Assembly (NCBI GenBank): GCA_037043015.1
Contig: CM073322.1
Span: forward strand, 10,985,601 to 11,049,600
Length of the DNA stretch: 64,000 nt
Origin: Bryum argenteum
Lineage: Eukaryota > Streptophyta > Bryopsida > Bryales > Bryaceae
Direction: 5' to 3'
Made by a program: the position numbers and the translations under genes. Below the pieces are notes generated by a model that was not told where the DNA came from, searched no databases, and saw only the letters and a program-made list of their open reading frames with translations. Below are positions 44,628 through 57,000 of the stretch, in pieces (within the stretch, counting starts at the first letter, position 1; each line of letters starts with the position of its first letter).

Positions 44628-47600
44628 CTCTTCTCAGCGAAATGGGAAAAATAAAAGAGGGCAATGCGGCTTAGTGGGCGCCGGCTGCCCGAGAGAATGT
44701 GTTCCCGAGAGATTCGATTGTGGTGCTTCTACTCGTTTGGCGATGGCGCAGCTGCTGTTCCAGCTTCAACAGCGAAAGAGATCGACCTCGGATTGCTCCT
44801 GCGCGCATGTAGACACCCTGCGTCCGATGGTCGTCGTCATCGTCCGGAAGAGTTTGTAGGCATTGAGCGACCGCAGGTCGCGGGGTTTCCAGACATTATC
44901 CAAAAGCTTTGAGTTTCTTCGGAATGCTGCCCCAATTCTCTCCAATAGTTCTTGAATTACCCCCATAAAAAATTAATTATCTTTAATTTGTGATTATTCA
45001 TGTACATTAATGATCAAAATAGAGTGATGCTTTTAGGCTTATATATTGGATTTAACCCATGGTGTTTAAGGAGCTCCAAACCCCAAATCTTGATTTCATA
45101 CCACCTTGTATATTTTAGAGTAACTATGAGAATGTATTTTACACTTTTTTTTAAAAAATTCAATCATAAGATCTTGAAGGAAACTACCATCAGAGGTAGT
45201 TTATAGTATATCGATTGTTGGATTTTTGTCATTTGTAAGATTGTAATATTCAACGTTGATGAAAACATTTTTTTTTTTTAACAAACATAGTCTACTTTGT
45301 GTAGAGGAAAACGTGATGCCTATTACCTCAAACATCTTGCTCATATTTTTTTCCATGTAGATAACTAATTTGAGCATGCCCATGAAAAATTTTAGTCACT
45401 CATATGCTTTTTGAACTTTCATGCAATTTATTTACTAAAAGAAGGTAGAAATCAAGAATTTGGTAAAACATGCTCCACGTTTATTGTATTTTGTTTAGGG
45501 GGAAAATGAACGGTGAGTTTGAGAATTTTAAGGAAATAGAAATTCAAATGAGTCCTAAATTCTCAAATTCTAGAAATTTTTGAAAGAAAAAATCATAATC
45601 CTCAAAAAAAGTTTATCTTCAAGCTCTGAAAGCCGTGTTTGACTTCCACATACACCTTGTAGTATGAAGAACATTCGATAAAAATCTTAGGCAAAAATAT
45701 TGATTCTAACCCCTTCAACTAGGCTACCCAAAATAGCAAAACAACCAAATCACACGCCTTGGTCGTTTAGAAGTAAAGATTCAAAATTGAAAGCCTCTAA
45801 AAGTAGTCTATTTGTCAATATCATTTTTAGCTTTAAGATTTATCATTTTTGCAACAAAAATCATTTTTGTCAAAGTCTTTCAATCATTATCAAAAGTATT
45901 TTAGTAGTGTATTAAGATTTGAACGTGCTTATATATTTGTAGTAAGTACTAATGATTAGCGAACAAGCCAAATAATATAACCTCTAATTTCAAACATCAC
46001 ACTCATCGTATAGTTCACCAAAAAAACAACTATGCACATATCATCAAATAATACAACTTTTGGAGTATTAAAAAAATATTGATAATTGTGTCAAGTATAT
46101 GTCACATACATACTCACAATTCAAAATTACAAGAATATTATTATACTACGTTTATCATGGTCAGAACTTTTATGAATACTAAGTTGAACAAGAGTGGCAT
46201 ACGGTGCAAAAGGATAGAAAAAGTTGCTACACAATTCTTCTTATATTCCATATGTGTAAAATACCGAAATGACCGGGCTAACTATTTCAATATTGTGCAA
46301 TATTTAGCAAACAAAGTGGGTTGAACGAGACTTTTTCATTTCACAAGGTGATAAATTCTTCAAAATGCTCCAAAATAGCGTTTGCATGGGCTTATTCAAC
46401 CTAATTAAGTCCACGAAAAACTTTATGTGCAAAATGTTTTCATTGACAATCAGTAAGTCTTCCTTGACACAAAGTAGAGTACATGTACCAAACAATGCCC
46501 AAAAACGTTTTGCATTAATTTTGAACGTTAATATCTCCCAAATGGTCCACTTGAAACTTTACATAGTAATTTAGTAATTTAGTCAAAATTTAAATTCTCT
46601 AAATGGATTTTTGTGCATTCCATGATATTCATACAATCCACATGTGAGCAATTGTACCACCTACTCATTTTTGGCACCAATGGCTACTTTTAGGATTCAT
46701 GAATTAGTACTTCACGTGTACTTTTTGTACCAATATTAGAAAGTTTCAATGGGGATGGTTGTCATTATTTTTATGACTGATCTATAATCAAGTCTAGTAG
46801 TCCCCTTAATTCTCTAAATTCCTAGTGATTTTTACCGGTCAATTTTTTACTAACCTTGTTTGTCTACTTGCAAATCATGAATTCCAATATCTAAAGTATC
46901 CACTTAAAATAGGCGTTGACATTTGGTACCTCTTGAGTACAAGTACATGTCCAAAAGCGATACATCCTAGTGTGCTTCAACCGGTCACTATGACATGTAC
47001 ATACCCAAACGTTTTAGATTTATATCTTATGGGTCATATAGTTAAATGCTTGAAGTTGGCTTTCTTTGTTTGGTAATACTTGTTGTAGAGAGGGAAGGGA
47101 AAGGGAATGTCTTGGAAACAAGGAGTTTGAGCGTTTTGGAAAGTATATGGTTACAAAAAAACTTAATAAATTTCAAGAAAGATCTAAAAATTCATTGATT
47201 GACTTGCTTATTTTAAAGGAGAAAATGAAGCTTGCTTGTGTCTTGAGCCTTTAGGGTAAAGGTTGTGAAAACAAATTGAGCTTTACTAATAAGTGATATC
47301 TAGAAATAAATGCAGGGTTTACAATATTTGCATTTTCCATAATTTAATGATTATCAATTTTTTTTGATAAATCTGTAAACCAAAAGTGTTTTGAAACTAC
47401 AATGCATGGTCGATTGTTGGGCAACCTAAAAAAGCTCTAAGATTCGGAAAAAGTAATAGAACATTGGTCTCTTCATGTGGCCATTGACTCTCATGTATTG
47501 TAATCCTACAAACCGATCCTATTGCGTCACTCTTTACACCTCTCATATGAAATGTCTAGGGAGATAGAGGGGTCAAACAATTATAAGTCCACAAAGAGCC

Positions 47601-48670
47601 AATATTAGTGTCGCTTCACGATGCATGGTTGAGAATATCTGAGTATTTGACAAGTGGTAAATAAAAAAATGGTATTGTGATATAGTTAGTAGCGAGAAAC
47701 AAGATAAGATAAGATCTAAGAGAAGTCAAAAGCCCATGTGGCATCTCACATGACACTTTATATGTGATATCTATAGCTACACATTACAATACGAAATATA
47801 AATAAGAATACGAATTAGTGGTAAGTGGACTAAGTATTTAAATAACTAGAATAATTGTTCTATCATGACTTTCCACTAAGTTTATATTGATCCTATCTTT
47901 TCATTATGTTACCCATCCATAACATTCCAAGTTCATGAAGATAAGTTGCAATTATGAAAATATACATGTGTTAGAGATGATTTATATGACGAAAAGTAGA
48001 GCAATTTTATCTCAAAGAAAGACAACTTCATATTTAAAAAGATACAAAAAGAAAAATAGATCTTTCTCCTATCAAGAGATTCATTTGACACCTCTTGCTA
48101 AAGGTCAAGTTTTATGACCTTATTCCCGCACTAAAAAAAAAGGTGGACAGTGATTTAAAATGAGCAAAGAGACAATAGCCTCATTTGAGGTGGGACTCAA
48201 GCATGAGGACTCGCACGTTGGGTGGGCAAGCAAGCCTCGTAAGGTGGGCAAGCAAGTCTCGAAGGGAGACCAACATAATCGTTATAAAAGAGAGCCAAAC
48301 CCCAAGCAACCTCATATCTATCCCGTCCTCCTACTTTGAACTTGAAGCGCAAATAGGTGTGATTTTTGAGGTGAGCGGTACCATCTATTACATGAGTCTT
48401 TGGTCGGTGTGATGAGTCCTTGGATCTTGTGATGATGATTAGATGAGTAAACTGTTTGAATTGTTGTGATATTCAAGTCACTTTTTCTTTTTGGTAATCT
48501 ATTTCGGACATGACTAGCTTTTAATCTAGATGGGTTTTGTACTTATGAGTAGTAATAAATTCAAAAAAATTGCACTTCCTAGTTTGGTAATTGTATGTTT
48601 GATAGAATTTTTCGGTAATACCTAATTGTATTGATGCTTTTTATGTTTTCAGAATCCCTTGTGTGGTGAG
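44628..48670. other. TIC40 promoter side and long AT-rich intergenic DNA
   Basis: The first 330 bp are GC-rich and hold the TIC40 upstream region, with overlapping open frames on both strands that match no family. From 44970 to about 48150 it is AT-rich with no gene. GGTGGGCAAGCAAG(C/T)CTCG is duplicated at 48220 and 48244. A possible 3' splice site (TTTTCAG) at 48652 precedes the next gene. Confidence 0.5.
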
Positions 48671-49543
48671 ATGGTGAAGAGGAGTAGCAAGAGTCGAATG
48701 GAGTCGAACAAGCGCCGGTCGAGGACTGGCCTAGAGTTCACGCTTCCAGATCATGGCTTTGATGTTCAAGAGGGGATGAATGTGAGTACAGAGAAGACAC
48801 ATGAAGTTTTGTGGAATGTTGGAAAGCAAATTCTTGAACTTGCAGACCAATTGGGTATTCAAATTAAGTTTCAAGAGGAGGTTGTGGATGGAATACTTGT
48901 GATGCATGAGGAGCAAATGAAGCCTTCTATGGCAAAGTTCAAGCATCAGATTGATCAAGTGAAACAAGTTGGGCTCGACAACAAGTGCCTACAATCACGA
49001 CTTGTGGATCTTGGAAACGAGGTGTTCAAGATAGGAAACCAACAGCGGAAGATAGTGCTAAGAGAGAAGTATGCGGAGCGTATGTCGACAGCCAACATGA
49101 TTGGAATGGCTGGAAATGAGCACATCGTCCAAACACATGCGCCTAATTCCGACTCCAGGAGGTCGTCCGCTCTAAACGCTCTTCACCGGAAGGGGCCATC
49201 TCAACTCCCGCGATCCGTCGAGTCACCCCGTGCTATCCGCAACAAGTCGCCGCCCGCTTCACCCCTCCGACACATCGAGTCACCGTTTGCTTTATCCCTT
49301 CGACGCATTAAGTTGCGCCCTCCTTCACCCTTAGCAGTGGCCAATCCACCTTCTCCTGTTTTTTTACCTACTTCACCGAGTTATGAACCAAGTTTAGTTC
49401 ATTATTCACCTACTTTACTAAGTGATGATGCGCTTTCACAGCATTTTAGATCAAGTTTGTCCCCTCACGTTTTTGCACCCACTTCACCCACTTATGAACC
49501 AAGTTCAGTTCATTATTCACCCACCCACTTCACCCAAATATGA
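48671..49543 (+). CDS. Unknown protein with Pol II CTD-like SPT repeats
   Basis: 290 residues from the ATG at 48671. An acceptor-like TTTTCAG at 48652 would allow an upstream exon. I do not recognise the family. The first third is charged and helical (HEVLWNVGKQILELADQLG; KFQEEVVDGILVMHEEQMKP), likely coiled coil. The C-terminal third is proline/serine-rich with two copies of a unit of about 37 residues containing PTSP(S/T)YEPSxVHYSPT. This resembles the YSPTSPS heptad of RNA polymerase II, but the spacing is not heptad. The frame stops at 49543, while the next frame continues the same repeat (PTSPKYDSPSHE, then PTSPSYES) to 49652. So the 3' end looks frameshifted, or the repeat slipped. Confidence 0.55.
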   Translation: MVKRSSKSRMESNKRRSRTGLEFTLPDHGFDVQEGMNVSTEKTHEVLWNVGKQILELADQLGIQIKFQEEVVDGILVMHEEQMKPSMAKFKHQIDQVKQVGLDNKCLQSRLVDLGNEVFKIGNQQRKIVLREKYAERMSTANMIGMAGNEHIVQTHAPNSDSRRSSALNALHRKGPSQLPRSVESPRAIRNKSPPASPLRHIESPFALSLRRIKLRPPSPLAVANPPSPVFLPTSPSYEPSLVHYSPTLLSDDALSQHFRSSLSPHVFAPTSPTYEPSSVHYSPTHFTQI

Positions 49544-49652
49544 TTCCCCTTCACACGAGATTAGATCAAGTTTGCCTCCTTATGCTTTATTACCTACTTC
49601 ACCAAGTTATGAATCTTGTCATAATTGTGAGCTGGGTATAGCTCATTATTAA

Positions 49653-50788
49653 GTCACTTCACCTTGTTATGAATTCAATTCTCAACATTATGAACTATGT
49701 TATCAACCTACTATACCTAGTTTATCCCATTCTCAACTATGTTTACTGTGATGTTATTCTTTTAACCAAGATCTCTATGAGTTAAGGTTGTCCAATACTT
49801 TCAAGTAAGCTTGGACTATTCGGATATGGTAGCTAATTTTCTTTTGAATACTATGGAGGTTTGTGTGCAAGGACTCAAACACCAAGCACAAATGATGGCG
49901 TGTTGGAATGTAAGAGAGTAGTTGTACGCAATGACTCTTGTTGTTAAGATCGGTTCCATTTAATATGTTCAATGTCTCTACTTCTTTCAACCCGCATTTC
50001 TGCATGAAATGCTTGTTGCGAATAATTTTGATCGCAACTTCCTCGTTTGCTTATAAATCTTGTGCACGAACCACAATTGAAATTGAAAATACGCCACTAC
50101 CATGTGACGCCAAAACACGATAACTACCACCTATAATCTCATTCGCAATTGTCATCCAATGAACTCAAACTAGTATCTTCATTGTTTTTGTCTTCTACTT
50201 TCCAACCACATTCGTTTCAAAGAACTTGCCAAGATGACCCTCCATTTGCTTTAAATAATGTCTTGAACCAGGGTAATATATGATGAATCTCAAATAAGTA
50301 TTGATCTGAGACAATACTTATTGATGATAATATATTAAAAAACAATATGTAAATAAAAAAATAAATATAAAAAAATAAAAAAAGTGAAGGTTAAAAATCA
50401 AAGAAATGAACCACTAAAAGAAAGTAAATAGTAGACATTCTAGGGTAAAAGTGTCATTAGTAACTCATTAACAAATTGTAGAGACTTCTCATTCTGGAGC
50501 CTTCGATCAGGAGTCAGGACACAATCCTCGGAGGTCAATCGAGGTCCCCGTGATCACAATTTAAGAAGAAGCTTCGTTCACCAGAGTGTTAGTGATTGAT
50601 GCACCTATTGCGGAAACTTTTAATGATGGATTGAGAACTCTTATGTGTCTTCTTCAGCTCTTGGACAGCAATTCTCACGAAGGATTTCGTCTTTGAACAT
50701 TGCGTATTCGCGGCGGCAGCAGCAGCAGCAGCAAGGGGAGCCTGGGAAGGATTTGACTGCGTGTAAGAGCGGATAAGGATTTGCGACC
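49653..50788. other. Spacer and CRIPT leader
   Basis: Low-grade continuation of the SPT-type repeat text to about 49750, then AT-rich sequence. A poly-GCA microsatellite (about seven repeats) lies at 50714-50734, shortly before the CRIPT start codon and probably in its leader. Confidence 0.5.
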
Positions 50789-52208
50789 ATGGTGTGCGAG
50801 AAATGTAAGTTTTGACACTTCTTTGGGGATTTAGGGTTTTGGATTTCCTCTCTTGTTGCAGAGGATGGAATGGTGTGAATATGAGAGGATTCTCGCTTAA
50901 CCAAGGCGAACAGTGCTCACAGCATAGATTTTTACACGTAGAGCGAATAAAGGTAAGGAGCATCGAAACAGCTGATATCGGCGTGAATTGAGAAGAGGTT
51001 TCTTAGCGGCTCCCAAATTCTTAACAGGTGGATAGTTGCTCTATATTGGAGAGGCTCAGTTCATACGATTTTTCCTTCTTTTTACTGAGCTGGTTCTTTC
51101 CATCAGTCACGGATGGAGCTAGGGTAGTCTAGGGCGGTACCAGGGATAGCCCGATTCGTGACAAGGATGTCTGTTGATACATTTTACAAGGTTGCTTGTC
51201 CGGGATGGAGGTATGATTGATTCGACATTGACACTGAACACGAAAGAGAATATAATCTCCGCAAGGGAAGCAGTCATATGATGAACATTCAGGGCAAACA
51301 GGTGTAGGAGACTATGTTTTTGTGGATAATTTCCAGGGAGTTTAGAACTTTAGCATTCTATCAATCTACGGCGGACCCCTATCTGGTCCCCGAATCGAAT
51401 CGCCCTTGGTTGATCGCTAAGATCAAGGAGAAGTGTTGACAATGCTCAAATATCTAAGTCTCACTTTAGGGTTGTAAAGAACTACGTCTGTCTCTGCCAA
51501 AGAGCCTGTAGCTCTCGTAGTCCCAGAAGGAGTAAAGCGACTGGAAGTCAATAGTCGAAGCTTTCAGTACTTCTTTTCTACCGTTTGTGTGTGTTTTTCT
51601 TCTACTGACACAGTTTCCTGTATCTTTGGCTGCTTCTATTGGCATTTGAGAGGGTAAGCTTATTTGGTGATATGACAGCCGAAGGAAGATACGTTTCTGT
51701 TTCATTTTCTGAATAGTAAATAATTGCCTCTTGTTGTGTGGCTCAGGTGAGAAGAAGCTGACGAAAGTCATAGTACCTGACAAATGGAAGGAAGGTGCTA
51801 GTAATACCACTGAAGGAGGAGGACGGAAGATAAATGAGAACAAGCTGCTATCGAAGAAGAAAAGGTGTGTCTCTTCACCACTTCTCTTTCTCGTTATTGA
51901 GTCGCACGTGTTAATTTGCTTTGGGCGTTTTTGATAAAAGTTCCAACTCTGTGGTGTGTGAAGGTACACTCCTTATGGAAAAGTAAACTGCATCATATGC
52001 AAGCAGCAGCTACACCAGGAAGCAAAATACTGTCAATCGTGCTCTTACAAGAAAGGTAATAGTGTTCGATAATCTCAATTGCTAGTGGCTTCTTAACTTG
52101 TACACATGACAATGAGATTCTTATGAAAGTCTGGTGATTGCAGGTGTATGTGCCATGTGTGGGAAACAAGTCTTGGACACAAAAACCTATAAGCAAAGCA
52201 ATGTTTGA
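50789..52208 (+). CDS. CRIPT: CRIPT (cysteine-rich PDZ-binding protein / minor spliceosome factor)
   Basis: Four exons: 50789-50804 (16 nt), 51747-51864, 51964-52055 and 52144-52208, giving 96 residues, near the usual 100. The family text is nearly complete: MVCEKCEKKL, VPDKWKEGASNTTE, GGRKINENKLL, TPYGK, CIICKQ, CQSCSYKKGVCAMCGKQVLDTKTYKQSNV. Four CxxC pairs form the zinc-binding scaffold. In animals CRIPT binds the third PDZ domain of PSD-95 through its C-terminus. In plants and more broadly it is linked to splicing of minor introns. The terminal SNV resembles the animal PDZ ligand but probably has no such partner in plants. The first intron, of 942 bp after only 16 coding nt, could carry regulatory sequence. 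Confidence 0.96.
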
Positions 52209-53394
52209 GTCATGCTATTCGATACTCAGGACATGCTTGCAGGAGTTCTCTGTTAAACAACAACGACTCTACCTTTCATTGAAAGGAAGATCTTAGATCT
52301 CCTCTTGGTATTTGAGGACCTGGGCTCTATCTTTGTACAGAATTAACTACTACAGTCGGGTTTATTAGCATCAATTTTTGTGAAGGGCCAGATACTGCCG
52401 TGTTTGCCACAGTGGAAGTTTCGCTGTTGCAGTTGGAATTGGTTTTGCTGAGGCGCTAGCTTTGAAGATGGTGGAGTTAAGAGTTATCAAGATACTATTG
52501 TACTGTACTGAAGGTTTCATGGCTATCGCCTCTTTACGGTGGTTCACTCAATTTGATTTATGCCTAGACTTTTAGAACAGAAACTGATGTCTTAGATAAA
52601 TATTCCGAAATGTCCTAAAATTATGAAATCAAACTTTACTACACAATATTCATTGTTTTGTGTGTCACTTATCAGGGGTTGAGAATAGATACTGTAAATT
52701 CACAGGCCAAATTGATAGAAATCATATTCAATTTTAGAATGTTGAGAATCTTGGAGATTCTTTATATCCTGGAGAAACAGTACGTCTGAACCTTTTCACG
52801 CCAACACGACCAAAATTAGTTATCCCCTAGCCTGTTTGCTCATGATTACCCCGAAATATTCTCATACTTTCAATATTGTATGTAAATATGTGGAAGATTC
52901 TTGACACAATTACCGGAAGTGTGCAATGTTAATTTATCAGGCCAACTGCTTATGATGATAATCAAGAGACCGCAACGCCAATGAATGTCGTTCGTGGATG
53001 AATGAGTTAATCATCCAAGGGTGAGTGCCCGTGAGTGAGCAATTGCAACTGAAGACTGCTTCAGTTGTCACTTGCTTTCCATTCGGGGAAGACAGAGCTG
53101 CAGACGAAAAGCTTCACGTCAATTCCGGTAGCAAATCAGTTTGGGCCCCACTCCACTCAACCACTCAATCATCCCTGAATCCAACAAGCTCTGAATCGAA
53201 GAAGCTTCTCTCTCCTTAAACAATTCTTTAAACTTGAAACTGCAACTACTTTCAAGCCCGCGGGACTGATCACCAGATCACAAGTCCTGTTCGTGGTCAA
53301 GTCGCCCACCTCGGAGGCAGACACCAACCATGTTTCGAGGTACCCTCTTTGCCACCTTCCTAGATGGTCCAATCCTAGAGTTCGTCGCACTTCG
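52209..53394. other. Intergenic, possible unseen first exon of the lyase
   Basis: No supported gene. The rhamnogalacturonan lyase needs an upstream exon with its start codon and signal peptide. It should lie in this stretch or within the duplication that follows, but I could not identify it. Confidence 0.4.
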
Positions 53395-53905
53395 GAGGCT
53401 TGTGAGCATTCGCGAATTTCACGTGATTGCTTTGACTCTATAAATCAATGTTCTATCTGTGCGCATGTAGAGTAGTTGCATTTCACGATGGAGAAAGAGC
53501 CAGCGTTGAATTGTGTGTCTATTCGACTTCTACAGCGCCATAGCCTGGACGAGGTAGCACAGGTTCTAGAATTCCTCGAGCGATCGAATGTATAGTAGGT
53601 TTCTATAGATCAGGTGTGTAACTCGACATTCTTGCAACTTGGAGCTGATAAACTTTCTATTTTCTTTTAGTAATCCGGAGGCACATGAGGACTAGCAATT
53701 TCCATGTGATTCGTCACAGGCTTTGTCTCGATTCGCTCTTCACTTAAAAATGCTATCTATTTGCATTTCCGAAACAGATGTAGAACATTTGTCAGAGCCA
53801 GCGCAAATGTGTTCGTTGAAATTTTTGTCTATTCGACTTCTGGAGTGCCATAGCCTGATAGAGGTAGTACAGGTGTTAAAATTCCTTGAGCGATTGGATT
53901 CGTAG
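53395..53905 (+). repeat. Tandem duplication carrying two matching small ORFs
   Basis: Copy A (about 53395-53600) and copy B (about 53675-53905) are imperfect direct repeats. Both contain TGTCTATTCGACTTCT and then a frame ending at the corresponding TAG. Copy A reads from the ATG at 53488, with SIRLLQRHSLDEVAQVLEFL in its interior (35 residues). Copy B reads SIRLLECHSLIEVVQVLKFL. Several differences are third-position, but many change residues. It may be leader exons of the lyase or decayed peptide genes. Confidence 0.65.
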
Positions 53906-54039
53906 TAGGTTACTGTTGATAAATGCCCTAATCTTCCTCAACACAATGACACAAGACCCTTGTCAGACTGCCATCGATTTCGTGTAATTCTAATAGATTT
54001 CTGCAAACAAGCTCCTTTCTGAATGTGTGGGTGATGCAG

Positions 54040-57000
54040 GATTACGAAAGGCACTGCATGAGCTGAAAGATGAATTGCGTACAGACTCTCACGCTCATGC
54101 CGGTGGATCCTCCGGCACCGGCTCTCACGCTCATACCAGTGGATCCTTCGGCACTGATGTTCTCCTCGTTGAGAAGGAACAATATGTAAGAAAGCTACAT
54201 TACTCCATACCAATGTTTCGACATTCATTTACGACCTTGACATGCTAGTTTTAATGCAACGTGAAGAGCAATCATAGTGTTTTAAGGCGAATGGTGGCAG
54301 GTTATGTTGGACAATGGCATCGTCCAAGTGACGCTTACCAAGCCCGGTGGAATCGTGACCTGCATCAAATATGGAGGAATCGATAATCTTCTGGAGACTC
54401 ATAACAAGGAAACCAACAGAGGGTCTCGATTCTCTCTTCTTCACTTGCTGTCAATCATCATGTTGCATATACAGGAGATGAGGATTCTTGCGCTCGTTTA
54501 TAACATGAGCTTTTTGGGGTTGTCAGATATTGGGATCTTAACTGGAGCGAATCGGGTGGGAAGGATATCTTCGACGTGTAGATACTCAAAACCTACCCTT
54601 CGATTCTTTGTCTATTATCTTGTCGGTGAGTAGAAACCAATGCATTTTGCTCCTTGAATGTCTTGCAGTATCAGTGGAACTAGCTACAATATGGTATACA
54701 AAGATGCGGATATGGTGGAGATTTCGTTTTTTCGGCCTTACGACCCGCATTGTGGATGGACAGCCATACCTCTCAACATTGACAAGCGGTGGGTGTCTTT
54801 CTATTCATCTTCACATCTATATCCTCTATTGAAGCTTGTGCTTAAGTTGGATTGAAAGATGTCACGATTGTTTACAGATTTGTGCTCCTTCGGGGGAGTT
54901 CAGGATTCTATTCTTACGGTATCTACGAGCGACCAAGTGGCTTTCCGGCTTGTAGCCTGAATCAAACACGAATCACGTTTAAGCTACAAAAAGACAGGTG
55001 CAAAAACGCACACAGTTTCTATTCTAATCATGATGTAAAGCACAGACATAGTTTGAGGACTCATGTTAAGTAACTCTTCGTCTTTTCATTAATCAACATG
55101 TGCAATTGATTCTGTTGACATAAAATGCAGCCTCCTTTGAATACTATGATCAAAGAAATTGCATTTGTGTGCTCCGAAGGTTCCATTACATGGCCGTGGC
55201 AGACGACAGACAGAGGTGGATGCCGTGCCCGGAGGATTTGACGGCGGGCAGGTGCCAGCAATTGGCGTACCCTGAAGCCCACGTTCTCACAAATCCTTGC
55301 GAGTCTTGCTTTGCAGGCGAAGTACGTAAAAACTTTCTCTTCTTGGCAAGGTTGCATCAGTCGGTTTACAACTGTTTGAGTCATTAAGAACAAGTCTTAA
55401 AAGGCAGTTTTCTGCGCTGTTTTTGATGATTTGACTGTAGGTGGATGACAAGTATCAGTATGTTGGCGACAATAAAGACATGAAAGTGCACGGCTGGGTG
55501 AGCGATAATCCCATGGTAGGCTTCTGGATCATCACTCCCAGCAACGAGTTTCGGAACGGCGGTCCCACGAAGCAGAACTTGACTTCTCATGTCGGCCCCA
55601 CATGTCTATCTGTGAGTAACTCGATGAGATTGACCAATATCAGTAATTTTTGTAAGTTCTATGCCAGGGCCAGTGAAGGAATTTGCATGTGTTGGTGAAC
55701 AATAGATATAAAAACGGAGAAAAGAGACTCTTTAGAAAGTACGAAATGTTATATGGTTTGCAGAATTTTCTTTATGGGATACGTAGCATTGTTGATTCTT
55801 TGCTTTTTTGGTGTGCAGGTGTTTCATGGTTGTCATTACATTGGCAGTGACCTGATATCAAATTTCGAGGAAGGAGAAGCTTGGCAGAAAGTCTTCGGTC
55901 CAGTGTTCGTATACCTCAACAGTGCACCTGCCGGCACTCCATGTCCTGCTCTCTGGGAGAATGCGAAGGCTCAAGTGAGCATGCACTTTCACTTATCGAA
56001 ATTTTCCTCTGTAATGAAAAATACTTACTCCTGGTATGATAAGAGCTTGTGAAATAATCAATTATTTTGCTGTAGGCAATAGCAGAAGAGGCAGCATGGC
56101 CCTACTCCTGGCCCGCTTCGACAGCCTTCCCGAAAGCAGCAGAACGGGGCACCGTTTCTGGCCGACTTCTAGTTTCAGATCCGTAAGAACCAAAGCTTTT
56201 TCCTTAATGATTCTGCAATCTTCATAGCTATGGTTATAACACTTTGTGAGCTTCACTTGCAGTTTCCAGGCACCGTATCGATGGGGAGCGAAGTACGCAT
56301 TCGTGGGGTTGGCATCTCCAGGCGAAATCGGTTCATGGGCAACTGATAGTAAGGTAATTTAATCTGGCTCCTTCTCGTCTTCTTCAATCGCATCAGTCTT
56401 ATTGTTGGTTTTTTGATGCGCAGGGCTACCAATTCTGGGCTCAAGCCGATGAGGATGGAAACTTCTGCATACGAGGCATCCGCTCTGGAGTGTACGATCT
56501 CTACGGATGGGTTCCTGGTGTCGTCGGAGACTATAAATCCGAAAAGGGCTCCATTCACATACAACCAGGTTAGAACCGTTTTCTGCTCCAGGGTTCTCCT
56601 CGAAGCCTAGATTGAGACTCTTCACAAGATAGAATTGTTGCTTCATTAACAAGTTTGTATATGTGACTTACAGGTGCGGTAATCGAATTGGGAGAAATCA
56701 CTTACAATTCTCCTCGTGACGGGCCTACTGTTTTTGAGATTGGTGTTCCTGACCGCACTGCAAGTGGATTCTTTGTGCCGGATGTGAACCCCAAATACTG
56801 TAACAAGCTCTTCATCAACCATCCCGAAAAGTAAGACCCCAAGAATCTCACATTCCCTCCGTCTCACTAAAATACCGTGCACTAAAATACCGTGATTTGC
56901 TCAACAAGTTTGTCGAAACACTTCATGCCATGTTATTGTATGAGCCTCTTCGGTCAGTACCCTCTATATGTGTGCAATTCATGTTGTATAAATCTGTAAC

